From Blastococcus mobilis (GTDB taxonomy: Bacteria; Actinomycetota; Actinomycetes; Mycobacteriales; Geodermatophilaceae): 64,000 bases of DNA. Under the pieces are notes generated by a model, which did no database searches, was not told the origin of the DNA, and saw only the letters and a list, made by a program, of their open reading frames with translations. Shown piece after piece: positions 16,230 to 24,602 of this stretch. A program made the position numbers and the translations under genes. Positions within the stretch are counted from its first letter, which is position 1. Each line of letters opens with the position of its first letter. The stretch is from positions 1 to 64,000 of the forward strand of contig NZ_FZNO01000010.1 of assembly GCF_900188025.1 (NCBI RefSeq). Direction: 5' to 3'.

Positions 16230-17699
16230 ATGGTCGAAGACGCGCCGGTGAATACCGGCGCCGCCACGTGGCCGGACCCGGTGTCGGCTGCGGCGGCGGT
16301 ACGACGGATGCAGACCAAGTTGCACCGTTGGGCGGCAGACGACGTCTGCCGCCGGTTCGGCGATCTGTTCAACCTCGCCTATGACCCGGCGTTCCTGGTG
16401 CACGCGTGGCACCGGGTGGCCGCCAATGCCGGGGCGAAGACCCCCGGGGTCGACCGGGCCACCGTGGCCCGGATCGAATCCGGCATCGGGGTGCAGGCGT
16501 TTCTGGGCCAGATCCGCGACTCGCTGAAGTCCGGCGAGTTCGCCCCGGTCGAGGTGCGGCAGGTGCTGATTCCGAAGGCGAGCGGCAAGCTGCGCGCCCT
16601 CGGCATCCCCACCGTCGCCGACCGGGTGGTCCAGGCGGCGCTGAAGGCAGTGCTGGAACCCATCTTCGAGGCGGATTTTTTGCCGTGCTCGTATGGGTTC
16701 CGCCCCAACCGGCGGGCGCAGGACGCGATCGCCGAGATCCACTTTCTGGCCACTCACGGGTATGAGTGGGTGCTGGAGGCCGACATCCAGGCGTGTTTCG
16801 ACTCCATCGAGCACACGCCGCTGACCGATCGGATGCGGCGACGGATCTCGGACAAACGCGTTCTGGCGCTGGTCAAGGCGTTCCTGAAGGCCGGGGTGAT
16901 GACCCAGACCGGCGATCGGGAACAGACGCTGACCGGCACTCCGCAGGGCGGGATCCTCTCCCCGCTGCTGGCCAACATCGCCCTGTCGGCGCTGGATGAG
17001 CACTTCGACGTCCACCGGCGGCGGGAGATGGGCACCAGCGAGCAGCGGGCCACGCGCCGACGCAAGGGCCTGGGCAACTGGCGGCTGATCCGGTACGCCG
17101 ACGACTTCGTCGTCATGGTGTCCGGCCAGCGCGAGCACGCCCAGGCGCGGCGAGAGGAGGTGGCGGCCGTGCTCGCCCCGCTGGGGCTGCGGCTGGCACC
17201 GGAGAAGACCCGCGTGGTCTCCATCGACGAGGGCTTCGACTTCCTCGGCTTCGCCATTCGCAGGAGGGCGAAGCGAGGAACTCTGAAGAAGGCCGTGTAC
17301 ACCGTGCCGTCCAAGAAGGCCGTGCAGGCGATCAAGGACAGGATGTCACGCCGCACATACAGATCGACCCGGCAGCAGAGCCTGGCCGAGGTGATCGGCG
17401 GGCTGAACCTGATGCTGCGGGGATGGGCGAACTACTTCCGTCACGGAGTCTCCGCGCGCGTGTTCCATTCGGTCGACGATCACGCCTGGCGGCGGCTCGT
17501 CGGCTGGATCCGCGCCAAGTACTCACGGATCGGGATGAGGGAACTCCGCCGCCGGTTCTGTGACCGCGGCTGGAGGATCGCCCACGAGGGGATCGTGTTC
17601 ACCGGCGCATCCAGCGTCGCGGTGACCCGCTACCGCTACCGCGGCAGCACCATCCCGACCCCCTGGACCCCGAACCGAGCAGCCGCCACGGCGGCCTGA
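16230..17699 (+). CDS. ltrA: Group II intron reverse transcriptase/maturase
   Basis: A 489-residue intron-encoded protein. The RT domain runs from about residue 60 to 330, with GKLRALGIPTVADRVVQAAL, then FLPCSYGFRPNRRAQDAI, ADIQACFDSI, GTPQGGILSPLLANI and the catalytic RYADDFVV. The maturase (X) domain follows with LAEVIGGLNLMLRGWANYFR. The C-terminal tail resembles group II maturase-specific domains; no H-N-H endonuclease motif is seen. It promotes splicing and retrohoming of its own intron RNA. The ATG at 16230 follows AAGGAGGAG at 16215; the upstream ATG at 16188 belongs to the structured intron RNA. The protein appears intact. Confidence 0.92.
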   Translation: MVEDAPVNTGAATWPDPVSAAAAVRRMQTKLHRWAADDVCRRFGDLFNLAYDPAFLVHAWHRVAANAGAKTPGVDRATVARIESGIGVQAFLGQIRDSLKSGEFAPVEVRQVLIPKASGKLRALGIPTVADRVVQAALKAVLEPIFEADFLPCSYGFRPNRRAQDAIAEIHFLATHGYEWVLEADIQACFDSIEHTPLTDRMRRRISDKRVLALVKAFLKAGVMTQTGDREQTLTGTPQGGILSPLLANIALSALDEHFDVHRRREMGTSEQRATRRRKGLGNWRLIRYADDFVVMVSGQREHAQARREEVAAVLAPLGLRLAPEKTRVVSIDEGFDFLGFAIRRRAKRGTLKKAVYTVPSKKAVQAIKDRMSRRTYRSTRQQSLAEVIGGLNLMLRGWANYFRHGVSARVFHSVDDHAWRRLVGWIRAKYSRIGMRELRRRFCDRGWRIAHEGIVFTGASSVAVTRYRYRGSTIPTPWTPNRAAATAA

Positions 17700-17718
17700 C
17701 CAACGGGTAAGACACGTG

Positions 17719-17753
17719 GAGCGCCCGGTGCGTGGAGACGCGCACGCCGGGTG
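17719..17753 (+). ncRNA. Group II intron domain V
   Basis: The hairpin begins GAGCGCCCGG, with the AGC catalytic triad at 17720-17722. It has a terminal stem capped by a GAGA (GNRA) tetraloop, a two-base CG bulge on the 3' side, and closes with CCGGGTGC. These are the hallmark features of the catalytic domain V. It follows the maturase stop by 19 bases. Confidence 0.8.
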
Positions 17754-17891
17754 CGGTGAGCGGGCCGGGGAAACGCGCTGGCCGCAAGGCCAGCACCGCG
17801 CCCCGGCCCGACTCGACCGCGGGTCTGTGTCCTGGCAGAGGACCCTCCGGATGACGCACCACAGGTCGTCGACCGCAGGGAGGGATGGAAG

Positions 17892-19112
17892 GTGGAAGTT
17901 CTGTACGAGCGGGTTGCCGGGCTCGACATCGGTAAGGCGACGCTGACCGTCTGCGTGCGCACACCCGGGCCGCGGGGTGGCCGGCGGGCGCAGACGCGGA
18001 CGTTCTCGACGATGACCCGGTCGTTGCAGGTGATGCGGGACTGGCTGCTGGCCGAGGGCGTGACGGTGGCGGCGATGGAGTCGACCTCGACCTACTGGAA
18101 GGCGCCGTTCTACTGCCTGGAGGAGGTCATGGAGGTCTGGCTGGTCAACGCCGCGCACATCAAGGCGATCTCGCGGCGCAAGACCGACGCCAAGGACGCC
18201 GAGTGGATCGCCCAGCTGCTGGAGTGCGGGCTCCTGCGCCCCTCCTTCGTGCCACCGGCAGACATCCGCCGACTGCGGATGCTCACTCGCTACCGGGTAC
18301 AGCTGATGGGCGACCGCACCCGAGAGATCACTCGGCTGGAGCTGATGCTCGAGGACGCCTCTGTGAAGCTTTCGTCGGTGGCGGCGAGCCTGACCAGCGT
18401 CTCCGCTCGGGCCATGCTCGGCGCGCTGATCAGCGGAGAGAGCGATCCGCAGGTTCTTGCCGAACTAGCCAAGGGGAAGATGCGCCGCAAGATCCCGGCC
18501 CTGACCGAGGCGCTGACCGGGCACTTCGACGCCGGCCACGCGCAGCTGGCCCGCGCCATCCTGGATCGCCTGGACCGGGTGGAAGCCGCGCTGGCCGAGC
18601 TAGATGCGGTGCTCGCGGAGGCCTTCACCCCGTGGACGCGGCAACTGCAACTGCTGCAGACCATTCCCGGCGTCTGACCGCGGGTGGCCCAGGTGATCAT
18701 CGCCGAGACCGGTGGAGACATGTCCCGCTTCCCCTCGGCGGCGCACCTGGCGGCCTGGGCCGGAGTGGCGCCGGCGATCTACGAGTCGGCCGGCAAGCGC
18801 AGCCCGGCCGGCGCTCGGCACGGCAACAAGTGGCTCAATCACATGCTCGTCGAGGCCGCTGGGTCGGTCGCCCGGATGAAGGGCGCCAACTACCTCTCCG
18901 CGCAGCACGCCCGGCTGACCGCCCGCCGCGGCATGGGTCGTGCCCAGGTCGCGGTCGCGCACTCGATCCTGGTCTCGACGTACTACATGCTCCGCGACGA
19001 CGAGCCCTATCAGGAGCTGGGCGCGGACTGGCTGGCCCGCCGCAACGACGAAGCCCACACCCGCCGCTTGATCGCCCAGCTCGAACGCCTCGGCCACACG
19101 GCCCACGTCTGA
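17892..19112 (+). pseudogene. IS110 family transposase with an in-frame stop
   Basis: Two ORFs in the same frame (17892-18677 and 18684-19112) together encode a full 406-residue IS110 transposase. Visible are RVAGLDIGKATLTVCVRTPG, MESTSTYWKAPFYCL, SRRKTDAKDAEWIAQLLECG, then LQTIPGV, the stop, and VAQVIIAETGGDMSRFPSA, GKRSPAGARHGNKWLNHMLV. The TGA at 18675-18677 lies where GGA (Gly) is expected before PRVAQVI, so a single G-to-T change would explain it. The 3' non-coding end expected for an IS110 element is missing: the tRNA-Pro-like 3' half begins right after the stop codon. Confidence 0.85.
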
Positions 19113-19150
19113 GGGTCAAGGGGTCGCAGGTTCAAATCCTGTCAGCCCGA
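19113..19150 (+). other. 3' half of a tRNA-Pro-like gene (remnant)
   Basis: Reads GGGTCAAGGGGTCGCAGG TTCAAAT and then CCTGTCAGCCCGA: the 3' anticodon-stem strand, variable loop, T-arm (GCAGG TTCAAAT CCTGT) and acceptor strand CAGCCCG plus discriminator A. An acceptor partner CGGGCTG and the bases before TCAAG fit a tRNA-Pro(GGG). The 5' half is absent; the IS110 remnant takes its place. Breakage near the anticodon is common where elements integrate into tRNA genes. It cannot be functional as it stands. Confidence 0.65.
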
Positions 19151-19217
19151 CAGTGTGATGTCTCAGGACATCGCGGACGCCCGAACCCACGAGTCGTGGG
19201 TTCGGGCGTCCGTCATT
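19139..19217 (+). repeat. Direct repeat flanking the IS481 remnant, left copy
   Basis: About 79 bases, from CTGTCAGCCCGACAG through TGATGTCTCAGGACATC and a GGACGCCCGAACCCACGA hairpin to CGTCAT, recur at 20084-20162 with few differences. The copies include the tRNA-Pro acceptor end, an IS481-type terminal sequence and a terminator-like hairpin. Confidence 0.75.
19174..19212. terminator. Perfect 19-bp hairpin
   Basis: CGGACGCCCGAACCCACGA pairs with TCGTGGGTTCGGGCGTCCG around a single central G. It lies downstream of the tRNA-Pro remnant (plus strand) and of the IS481 transposase stop (minus strand, 19213), so it could terminate either. A slightly decayed second copy is at about 20119-20157. 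Confidence 0.7.
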
Positions 19218-20013
19218 TCCGTGCTGGGCCGGGTGGTCGGCCGGTGGGCTGGTAGCCCGCGCGGGGGTCGAGGATCAGGTCGCGGTGGAGCTCGCCGGTG
19301 GCGGCGTGGATGACGCGGATGTGCAGGTCCTGAACGAGCAGCAGGACGTCGGTTCCGGTGAGGGTTCGGCCGACGCCCATGTGGTGTAGGCGGCCGGCCA
19401 CGCGCAGGGTGACGCAGCCGTCGGTGAGCGTGGCGGCCGGGTAGCCGTGTTCGGTGGTGGCCTGGGTGAAGGTGGCGGCCGTGATCGGGCCGGTGATGCG
19501 CGGGTGGGCGGAGACGTGCAGGGCGTAGCGGGAGTGGTCGTCGAGCCAGGTGATGCTCTGGGTCGTGGCGCCGGTGGTCAGGCGGTAGTGGGTGAAGTCC
19601 GACTGCCAGGTCCCGTTGGGCATCTCCGCGGCGAAGCGCAGGTAGGAGGCCGTCGGTCGCTTGCCGGGGTCGGGGTTGACCTGACCGGCGCGGGTCAGGA
19701 CCCGGTGGATGGTGGCCCGCGACAGCGTGCGCTGGTGATGGTGGGTCAGATGCCAGCCGATGGTGTCCGCGCCGGCGTCCAGGCCGGCCTCGGTGAGTTG
19801 CACCGCAGCACCAGCTCGGTGGTCGCCGGATCGGTGGCGGTCGGGCTGGTGTGCGGCCGGCGGGAACGGGGCTCGAACGCGGCTTCGCCCTCGACGGCGT
19901 AGCGGGCACATCAACCGGCTGATCCAGGACTGGGTGACGCCGTAGGAGCGGGCCACCTCCGACTGCGACGATCCGGCCAGGACAGCGGTGATCACCAGAC
20001 GGCGCTTGGACAC
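19213..20013 (-). pseudogene. IS481 family transposase remnant with internal deletion
   Basis: The N-terminus SQSEVARSYGVTQSWISRLM is the IS481 HTH. The following segment is shifted in frame (RRGRSRVRAPFPP instead of the AAFEPRSRRPH seen in another frame). Then TEAGLDAGADTIGWHLTHHH, a DDE start (PNGTWQSDFTHYRL) and TWLDDHSRYALHVSAH follow. After AATLTDG the protein jumps directly to the family's C-terminal tail (VTLRVAGRLHHMGVGRTLTG), losing about 100-150 residues including the catalytic Glu. Terminal inverted repeats are visible: TGATGTCTCAGGACATC near 19157 and the complement of GATGTCCTGAGCCACGACA near 20065. The element is dead. Confidence 0.8.
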
Positions 20014-20083
20014 CTCGCATCGTCGAGCCCGGACCTATGCCGATGTCTTGAGACACCCCATTCCGATGTCCTGAGCCACGACA

Positions 20084-20162
20084 CTGTCAGCCCGACAGTC
20101 TGATGTCTCAGGACATCCCGGACGCCCGAACCCACGATTCGGGGGTTCGGGCGTTCGTCATC
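20084..20162 (+). repeat. Direct repeat flanking the IS481 remnant, right copy
   Basis: Second copy of the 79-base unit at 19139, again with CTGTCAGCCCGACAG, TGATGTCTCAGGACATC and the GGACGCCCGAACC hairpin ending CGTCAT. It marks the right edge of the mobile block; the betaine genes start about 330 bp later. Confidence 0.75.
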
Positions 20163-20488
20163 TCTCGCCCTCGGGTCGATGAGCCGCGCCGGACATGGTG
20201 ACAGGCGCAGCGCTTGCCGAGCCGGTGACGGGGTCAGGCCGCAGGAGGACAGTGATGTGCAGCCGGATGGCGCGTGCGTGGGAGGAGTAGCGCGCGATGA
20301 GACCACCGAGCACGTCCTCGGGTCGGACTTCGGCGGGATCGACTCCGCCCTCGTCACGGGGGTGTCACGCACAGTCTCGTCTCCGCATGAGTGTGCGAAA
20401 AATCACGTGCGGGTCTTGTGCCAGTGACACGCCTCTGGTTCCCTCATGCGAAACCAGTCTCGGATGACGCAACACATTGAGGAGTGTC
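20163..20488. other. Leader region of the BCCT transporter gene
   Basis: No gene is supported. Any promoter for the transporter should lie here. I see no clear copy of the TGTTGCG or CTGATATACCA motifs found at the other promoters of the cluster. Confidence 0.35.
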
Positions 20489-22465
20489 ATGGAGCACCCG
20501 CGCGACGAGCAACGCTCGCTCTCCCGCCCACCGAGCAGGTCCCAGGTCGGAGCCGAACCGCTCTCTGCCGACGGTGCCGGCGTGCTGGGGGAGGAGCATT
20601 CAGCCCTCAGGGCCACCGATGCGACCGTCACCGGGACGCATCCGGCCATCGCGGACACACCGCCGTGTCAGGCCGACCGGCACTGGGCTGTGGACAGGGT
20701 TCTGTTCGCCATCGCCGCAGCCATGGCGCTGGGCTTCGTGGCCTGGGGCTTCGTCTCTCCCACGGGCTTGGGCACTGCCAGCGGATCGGTCCTCGGCTGG
20801 GTCACCGGCAATCTCGGCTGGCTGTTCGTACTGCTGGCATCGGCATTCGTGGTGTTCGTGATCTGGCTCGCCGCCGGCAAGTACGGGCGGATCCCGCTGG
20901 GGCGCGACCACGAGCGGCCGGAGTTCCGCACCATCTCGTGGATCGCGATGATGTTCAGTGCAGGCATGGGGATCGGCCTGATGTTCTTCGGGGTGGCCGA
21001 GCCACTGTCGCACTTCGTCGCCCCGCCACCGCTCACGACCGAGGCCGAGTCGTCCGAGGCCATCCAGACGGCGATGGCAACCACACTGTTCCACTGGACA
21101 CTGCACCCCTGGGCGATGTACGCCGTGGTCGGGCTGGCCATCGCTTACGGCACCTTCCGGAGGGGCCGCCGTCAGCTGATCAGCTCCGCCTTCATCCCGC
21201 TGCTCGGAGAGCGGCGGGCCGCGGGTCCGGCCGGCCGGGTCATCGACGTCCTGGCCATCTTCGCGACGCTGTTCGGATCGGCCGCCTCTCTCGGCCTGGG
21301 TGCCCTGCAGATCGGCAGCGGTGTCGAGATCCTCGGCTGGGCGGGGAACGTCGGGAACGGCGTCCTGGTCGGGATCATCGCTCTGCTGACCGCCGCGTTC
21401 GTCGCCTCGGCCGTCTCGGGGATCGCCCGCGGGATCCAGTGGCTGTCCAACACCAACATGGTCCTGGCCATCCTGCTCGCGGCCTTCGTCTTCGTGGTCG
21501 GCCCGACGATCTTCATCCTCAACCTGATCCCCGACGCAGTCGGCAGCTACTTCTCCGACCTCGGCGAGATGGCGGCGCGCACGGAGGCCACCGGTGGTGA
21601 CCCGATGGCCGCCTGGCTCCGCGGCTGGACGGTCTTCTACTGGGCCTGGTGGATCAGTTGGACGCCCTTCGTCGGACTGTTCATCGCGCGCATCAGTCGC
21701 GGCCGGACCATCCGCCAGTTCGTGACGGGCGTGCTTCTGGTGCCCAGCCTGGTCAGCTTGCTGTGGTTCGCCATCTTCGGAGGCGCCGGCATCGCCGCAC
21801 AGCGCGACGGCGTCGACGTCAGCGGGTCGGGCACCACGGAAGGGCAGCTGTTCGCCGTTCTGGGGCAGTACCCCCTCGCGACCGCCGCGACCGTCCTCGT
21901 GATGATCCTGGTGGCGATCTTCTTCGTCTCCGGTGCGGACGCGGCCTCGATCGTCATGGGTTCGCTCTCGCAGCGCGGCACCCTGGAACCGAGCCGATCG
22001 GTCGTCGTCTTCTGGGGCGTCGTGATGGGCTCCGTCGCAGCGATCATGCTGCTCCTGGGCGAGGAGGGTGCAGCCCTGACGGGGCTGCAGAACCTGACGA
22101 TCATCGCGGCGCTGCCCTTCGCGCTGGTGATGGCGGCAATGGCCGTCAGCCTGGTCAAGGACCTGCGCAAGGATCCCATCGTCCTGCGCGGCAACTACGC
22201 CACGTTGGCAGTGGAGCAGGCTGTCGTCGACGGCATCCGCCGCCACGGCGACAACTTCGTCCTCGTGGTGGAGAAGACCTCGGTCCCACCGGCGGACGTT
22301 GCTGCAGCCGAGGCGCAGTCGTCCCCGGCGGGCCCGGACTCGGACGGACGGCAGTCGGGCGGCCGGGGGAGCCGCTTCCTGCCGCCGAACGGGAACGTGG
22401 CCGTTCCCCCGCAGGGTCAGCCCAAGGCGGAGGTGATCGGCAGACCGATGGGTCCCCGCACCTAG
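20489..22465 (+). CDS. BCCT family glycine betaine/choline transporter
   Basis: A 658-residue sodium- or proton-coupled symporter with about 12 membrane segments. The N-terminal ~65 residues are polar and cytoplasmic, and the C-terminal ~75 residues are Gly/Pro/Gln-rich. Family motifs: SAGMGIGLMFFGVAEPLSHF (glycine-rich TM3), the Trp-rich substrate segment TVFYWAWWISWTPFVGLFIA, and RISRGRTIRQF. It is the likely importer of betaine (or choline/carnitine) for the catabolic genes downstream. ATG at 20489 follows GAGGAG at 20479-20484; an in-frame TTG at 20477 is less likely. It has its own terminator, so it is a single-gene unit. Whether it serves osmoprotection or nutrition cannot be read directly; the context favours nutrition. 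Confidence 0.9.
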   Translation: MEHPRDEQRSLSRPPSRSQVGAEPLSADGAGVLGEEHSALRATDATVTGTHPAIADTPPCQADRHWAVDRVLFAIAAAMALGFVAWGFVSPTGLGTASGSVLGWVTGNLGWLFVLLASAFVVFVIWLAAGKYGRIPLGRDHERPEFRTISWIAMMFSAGMGIGLMFFGVAEPLSHFVAPPPLTTEAESSEAIQTAMATTLFHWTLHPWAMYAVVGLAIAYGTFRRGRRQLISSAFIPLLGERRAAGPAGRVIDVLAIFATLFGSAASLGLGALQIGSGVEILGWAGNVGNGVLVGIIALLTAAFVASAVSGIARGIQWLSNTNMVLAILLAAFVFVVGPTIFILNLIPDAVGSYFSDLGEMAARTEATGGDPMAAWLRGWTVFYWAWWISWTPFVGLFIARISRGRTIRQFVTGVLLVPSLVSLLWFAIFGGAGIAAQRDGVDVSGSGTTEGQLFAVLGQYPLATAATVLVMILVAIFFVSGADAASIVMGSLSQRGTLEPSRSVVVFWGVVMGSVAAIMLLLGEEGAALTGLQNLTIIAALPFALVMAAMAVSLVKDLRKDPIVLRGNYATLAVEQAVVDGIRRHGDNFVLVVEKTSVPPADVAAAEAQSSPAGPDSDGRQSGGRGSRFLPPNGNVAVPPQGQPKAEVIGRPMGPRT

Positions 22466-22485
22466 GGACACCACCCCACCGGTGA

Positions 22486-22535
22486 GGGCCTCCCGGCGTC
22501 GGAACGGCGAGAACCGTTCCGACGCCGGGAGGCCC
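22486..22535 (+). terminator. Rho-independent-like terminator after the BCCT gene
   Basis: A perfect 22-bp stem: GGGCCTCCCGGCGTCGGAAC GG (22486-22507) with its complement at 22514-22535, six-base loop CGAGAA, followed by TTCTCGTT. The remaining 22536-22932 holds no supported gene. Confidence 0.85.
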
Positions 22536-22932
22536 TTCTCGTTGAGGTGACCTCGGTCGAGGCACGGTACGACGGGGGACACGCATCTGCCGCGGATTCG
22601 GAACTTCCGAGGAGCCGCGGCATCGACGTGGCGCCGGCCGGGTTCACCAGAGCTCGCAGACGGACGTATCTCCGGCGGCTCCGGACGCCGCGCCCGGGCT
22701 CGGCTCCGGCCCGGACGACCGTGACAGCCGCGGACGCGCCAGCAGCTTTCCGTCGCCGGGGGTATCCGAGACGCGCCGGGTGTCCTGAGGGCCCCAGGGA
22801 GATCCATGCAGAGGACCAGCGTGCGGCTGTCCGGTTTCTCACGAGCGCTGCGCGACGTGGCGCGTGTCGCCGGGGACTCAGTCAGGTCGGTCGACTGCTC
22901 GCAGCGGGGCATCGTCTGCCTCCGCACGACGA

Positions 22933-22975
22933 CGCCCGCCTGAACCGCCGAGTCGAGCAGCGGTTCAGGCGGGCG
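22933..22975 (-). terminator. Terminator hairpin downstream of the ferredoxin reductase gene
   Basis: CGCCCGCCTGAACCG (22933-22947) pairs with CGGTTCAGGCGGGCG (22961-22975). It lies 8 bases beyond the stop of the reductase on the minus strand. Confidence 0.75.
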
Positions 22976-22982
22976 CTCGGGA

Positions 22983-24155
22983 TCAGGAGAGTGCCGCCAC
23001 GCTGGAGCGAAGCTGTCGGCGCCAGCGGGTGAAGAGGCGGGGCTGGTTCATCCCGAGCACGGCGACGGGTTCACCGTCGCGCTCGTAGAGCACCAGGAAG
23101 CTGCGGTCGGCGCAGCTGCCCTCCACGACCCGCGCGACGTCGGTCTCGCGGCGCGAGCCTGCGAACTGGATGCGAGCGCCGTACTGGTCGGACCAGAAGT
23201 AGGGGACCGGGGACGGCGCCGGATCCGCGCTGCCCAACAGCGTGGCGACCGCGGTGGCCGGCTGCTCGAGCGCGTTGGTCCAGTGCTCGATGCGGACGTG
23301 CCGCTCCGCGGAGGTCGACCACGTCGCGGCGCAGTCGCCGACGGCGACCACGCCCGGGATGTTGGTGGCACCGCGGGCGTCGGTGAGGACGCCGTTCCCG
23401 AGGGCCACGCCGGAGTCGACCAGCCACTCGATGTTCGGTGTGGCGCCGATGCCCACCAGCACCACATCGGCGGGCAGGGGGGTTCCGTCGGTCAGTTCCA
23501 CGGCCTCGACCCGGTCGGTGCCGATCAGTCCGGCGACCCCGGTCCCGGTCAGCAGGCGGGTGCCGTGATCGGCGTGCAACTCGGCGCAGACGGCGCCCAT
23601 GTCGGGGCCCAACGGACCGGCGAGGGGGACGGGCTGCGTCTCGACGACCGTGACGTCGAGCCCGAGCTTGCGGGCCGTGGAGGCGACCTCCGCCCCGATG
23701 AAGCCGGCGCCGATCACCACGAGCCGCTCGGCGGCAGCCAGGTCCTCTCGAAGAGCGATTGCATCGTCCAGCGAGCGCAGCGCGTGGACACCGTCGAGCC
23801 CCTCACCCCCCGGTAGGCGCCGAGCACGGGCTCCCGTGGCGAGAACCACGCCGTCGGCTTCGACCTCGCTACCGTCGCGCAGCAGTACCGAGCGGCTGAG
23901 GTGGTCCAGGCCGACCGCCGTGGTGCCCAGCCGCCACTCGAGACCGAGATCCGCGTCGTCCGGGGAGCTCAGGGCGATGTCCTCCAGCGACGCCGTGCCG
24001 GCCAGGAAGTCCTTGGAGAGCGGCGGGCGGTCGTAGGGGAGATGCTCCTCGTCACCGATGACCACGATCCGGCCGTCGTAGCACTGGTTCCGCAGGGCGC
24101 GTGCAGCCGAGAGACCGGCCAGCGAGGCGCCGACCACGGCGACCGTCGGGCTCAT
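22983..24155 (-). CDS. FAD-dependent ferredoxin reductase for the Rieske oxygenase
   Basis: A 390-residue NAD(P)H:ferredoxin reductase of the BphA4/rhodocoxin reductase class. FAD site AVVGASLAGLSAARALR at the N-terminus; EHLPYDRPPLSKDFL; the NAD-binding LVVIGAGFIGAEVASTARKL; and the second FAD motif NIPGVVAVGDCA. The C-terminal reductase domain ends in RWRRQL. It would pass electrons from NADH to the Rieske ferredoxin encoded just upstream, whose stop overlaps this start by 4 bp (ATGA). In Pseudomonas GbcB a single flavin/iron-sulfur protein does this job, so the arrangement here is a three-component system. Confidence 0.88.
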   Translation of the reverse strand: MSPTVAVVGASLAGLSAARALRNQCYDGRIVVIGDEEHLPYDRPPLSKDFLAGTASLEDIALSSPDDADLGLEWRLGTTAVGLDHLSRSVLLRDGSEVEADGVVLATGARARRLPGGEGLDGVHALRSLDDAIALREDLAAAERLVVIGAGFIGAEVASTARKLGLDVTVVETQPVPLAGPLGPDMGAVCAELHADHGTRLLTGTGVAGLIGTDRVEAVELTDGTPLPADVVLVGIGATPNIEWLVDSGVALGNGVLTDARGATNIPGVVAVGDCAATWSTSAERHVRIEHWTNALEQPATAVATLLGSADPAPSPVPYFWSDQYGARIQFAGSRRETDVARVVEGSCADRSFLVLYERDGEPVAVLGMNQPRLFTRWRRQLRSSVAALS

Positions 24156-24472
24156 GCGGCGCCGTCCGCGGCGATCCCTGCCTCCACGTAGACCATGCCG
24201 TCCTGGACGACGACCCGGTGGGTGCGGACCGGTGTCTTGGCCGGGGGACCGGAGACCTTGCCGGTGCGCAGATCGAAGCAGGATGCATGCAGGGGGCACT
24301 CCACGGCGCAGCCGTCGATCCAGCCGTCGGCGAGGGAGGCGTCCTGGTGAGTGCACGTGTCGTCGATCGCGTAGAAGTCGCCGTCGACGTTGAAGACCGC
24401 GATGGGCTCCTCGCCGTCGACTCGGATCGCTTCACCAGGGGGCAGTGCGGTCGTCGGGCAGACCGGGATCAT
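24152..24472 (-). CDS. Rieske [2Fe-2S] ferredoxin
   Basis: A 106-residue single-domain Rieske protein (bifunctional nitrite reductase/ring-hydroxylating ferredoxin type). Cluster ligands are C40-T-H42 and C59-P-L-H62 in AIDDTCTHQDASLADG and ECPLHASCFDLRTG. It should carry electrons from the downstream reductase to the oxygenase alpha subunit at 25757. Start chosen at the ATG complementary to 24470-24472, which follows a GGAG at suitable spacing; a GTG 12 codons upstream is possible. Divergent from the IclR regulator; the intergenic region holds a candidate operator. Confidence 0.9.
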   Translation of the reverse strand: MIPVCPTTALPPGEAIRVDGEEPIAVFNVDGDFYAIDDTCTHQDASLADGWIDGCAVECPLHASCFDLRTGKVSGPPAKTPVRTHRVVVQDGMVYVEAGIAADGAA

Positions 24473-24493
24473 GGGGGCTCCAGGCTTCGTGAG

Positions 24494-24531
24494 TGTTGCG
24501 TATGTCACAACTCATCGCCGATAGCGCAACA
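24494..24531. promoter_or_regulatory. Candidate IclR operator, divergent promoter
   Basis: TGTTGCG (24494-24500) and its inverted partner CGCAACA (24525-24531) have centres 31 bp apart, about three helical turns. The same pair with the same spacing occurs at 25604-25641 before the oxygenase gene. It lies between the ferredoxin and iclR starts and may control both. Confidence 0.6.
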
Positions 24532-24602
24532 GCATGCCTCGGTCGGGGGGCAACGTCAAGAGCGCTCGGTCGCCCTGCGCGGTCGGGACCTACGCTGAGG
24601 TC

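Larger units (their letters stand above)
15571..17815 (+). mobile_element. Group II intron with its maturase
   Basis: The 5' end is placed at GTGCGGGCGAGCCCGC (15571), which fits the GUGYG consensus and forms a small hairpin. The 3' end is placed near 17812-17817 after a domain VI stem (GGGCCGGGG with CCCCGGCCC, 17762-17809) ending in AC. Domain V is clear (17719-17753). The maturase ORF sits in domain IV; the sequence before it, CACATGGGGAAGGGCGGCAG, resembles the conserved domain III/IV junction. Exon-binding pairs were not identified. It interrupts the space between the zinc-finger gene and the IS110 remnant, so it is a ribozyme retroelement nested in the mobile block. Confidence 0.75.

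Noticed and set aside
20600-22927. 775-residue minus-strand ORF opposite the BCCT gene
   Set aside because: Gly/Arg/Asp-rich antisense shadow of a clear membrane transporter; no domain pattern.
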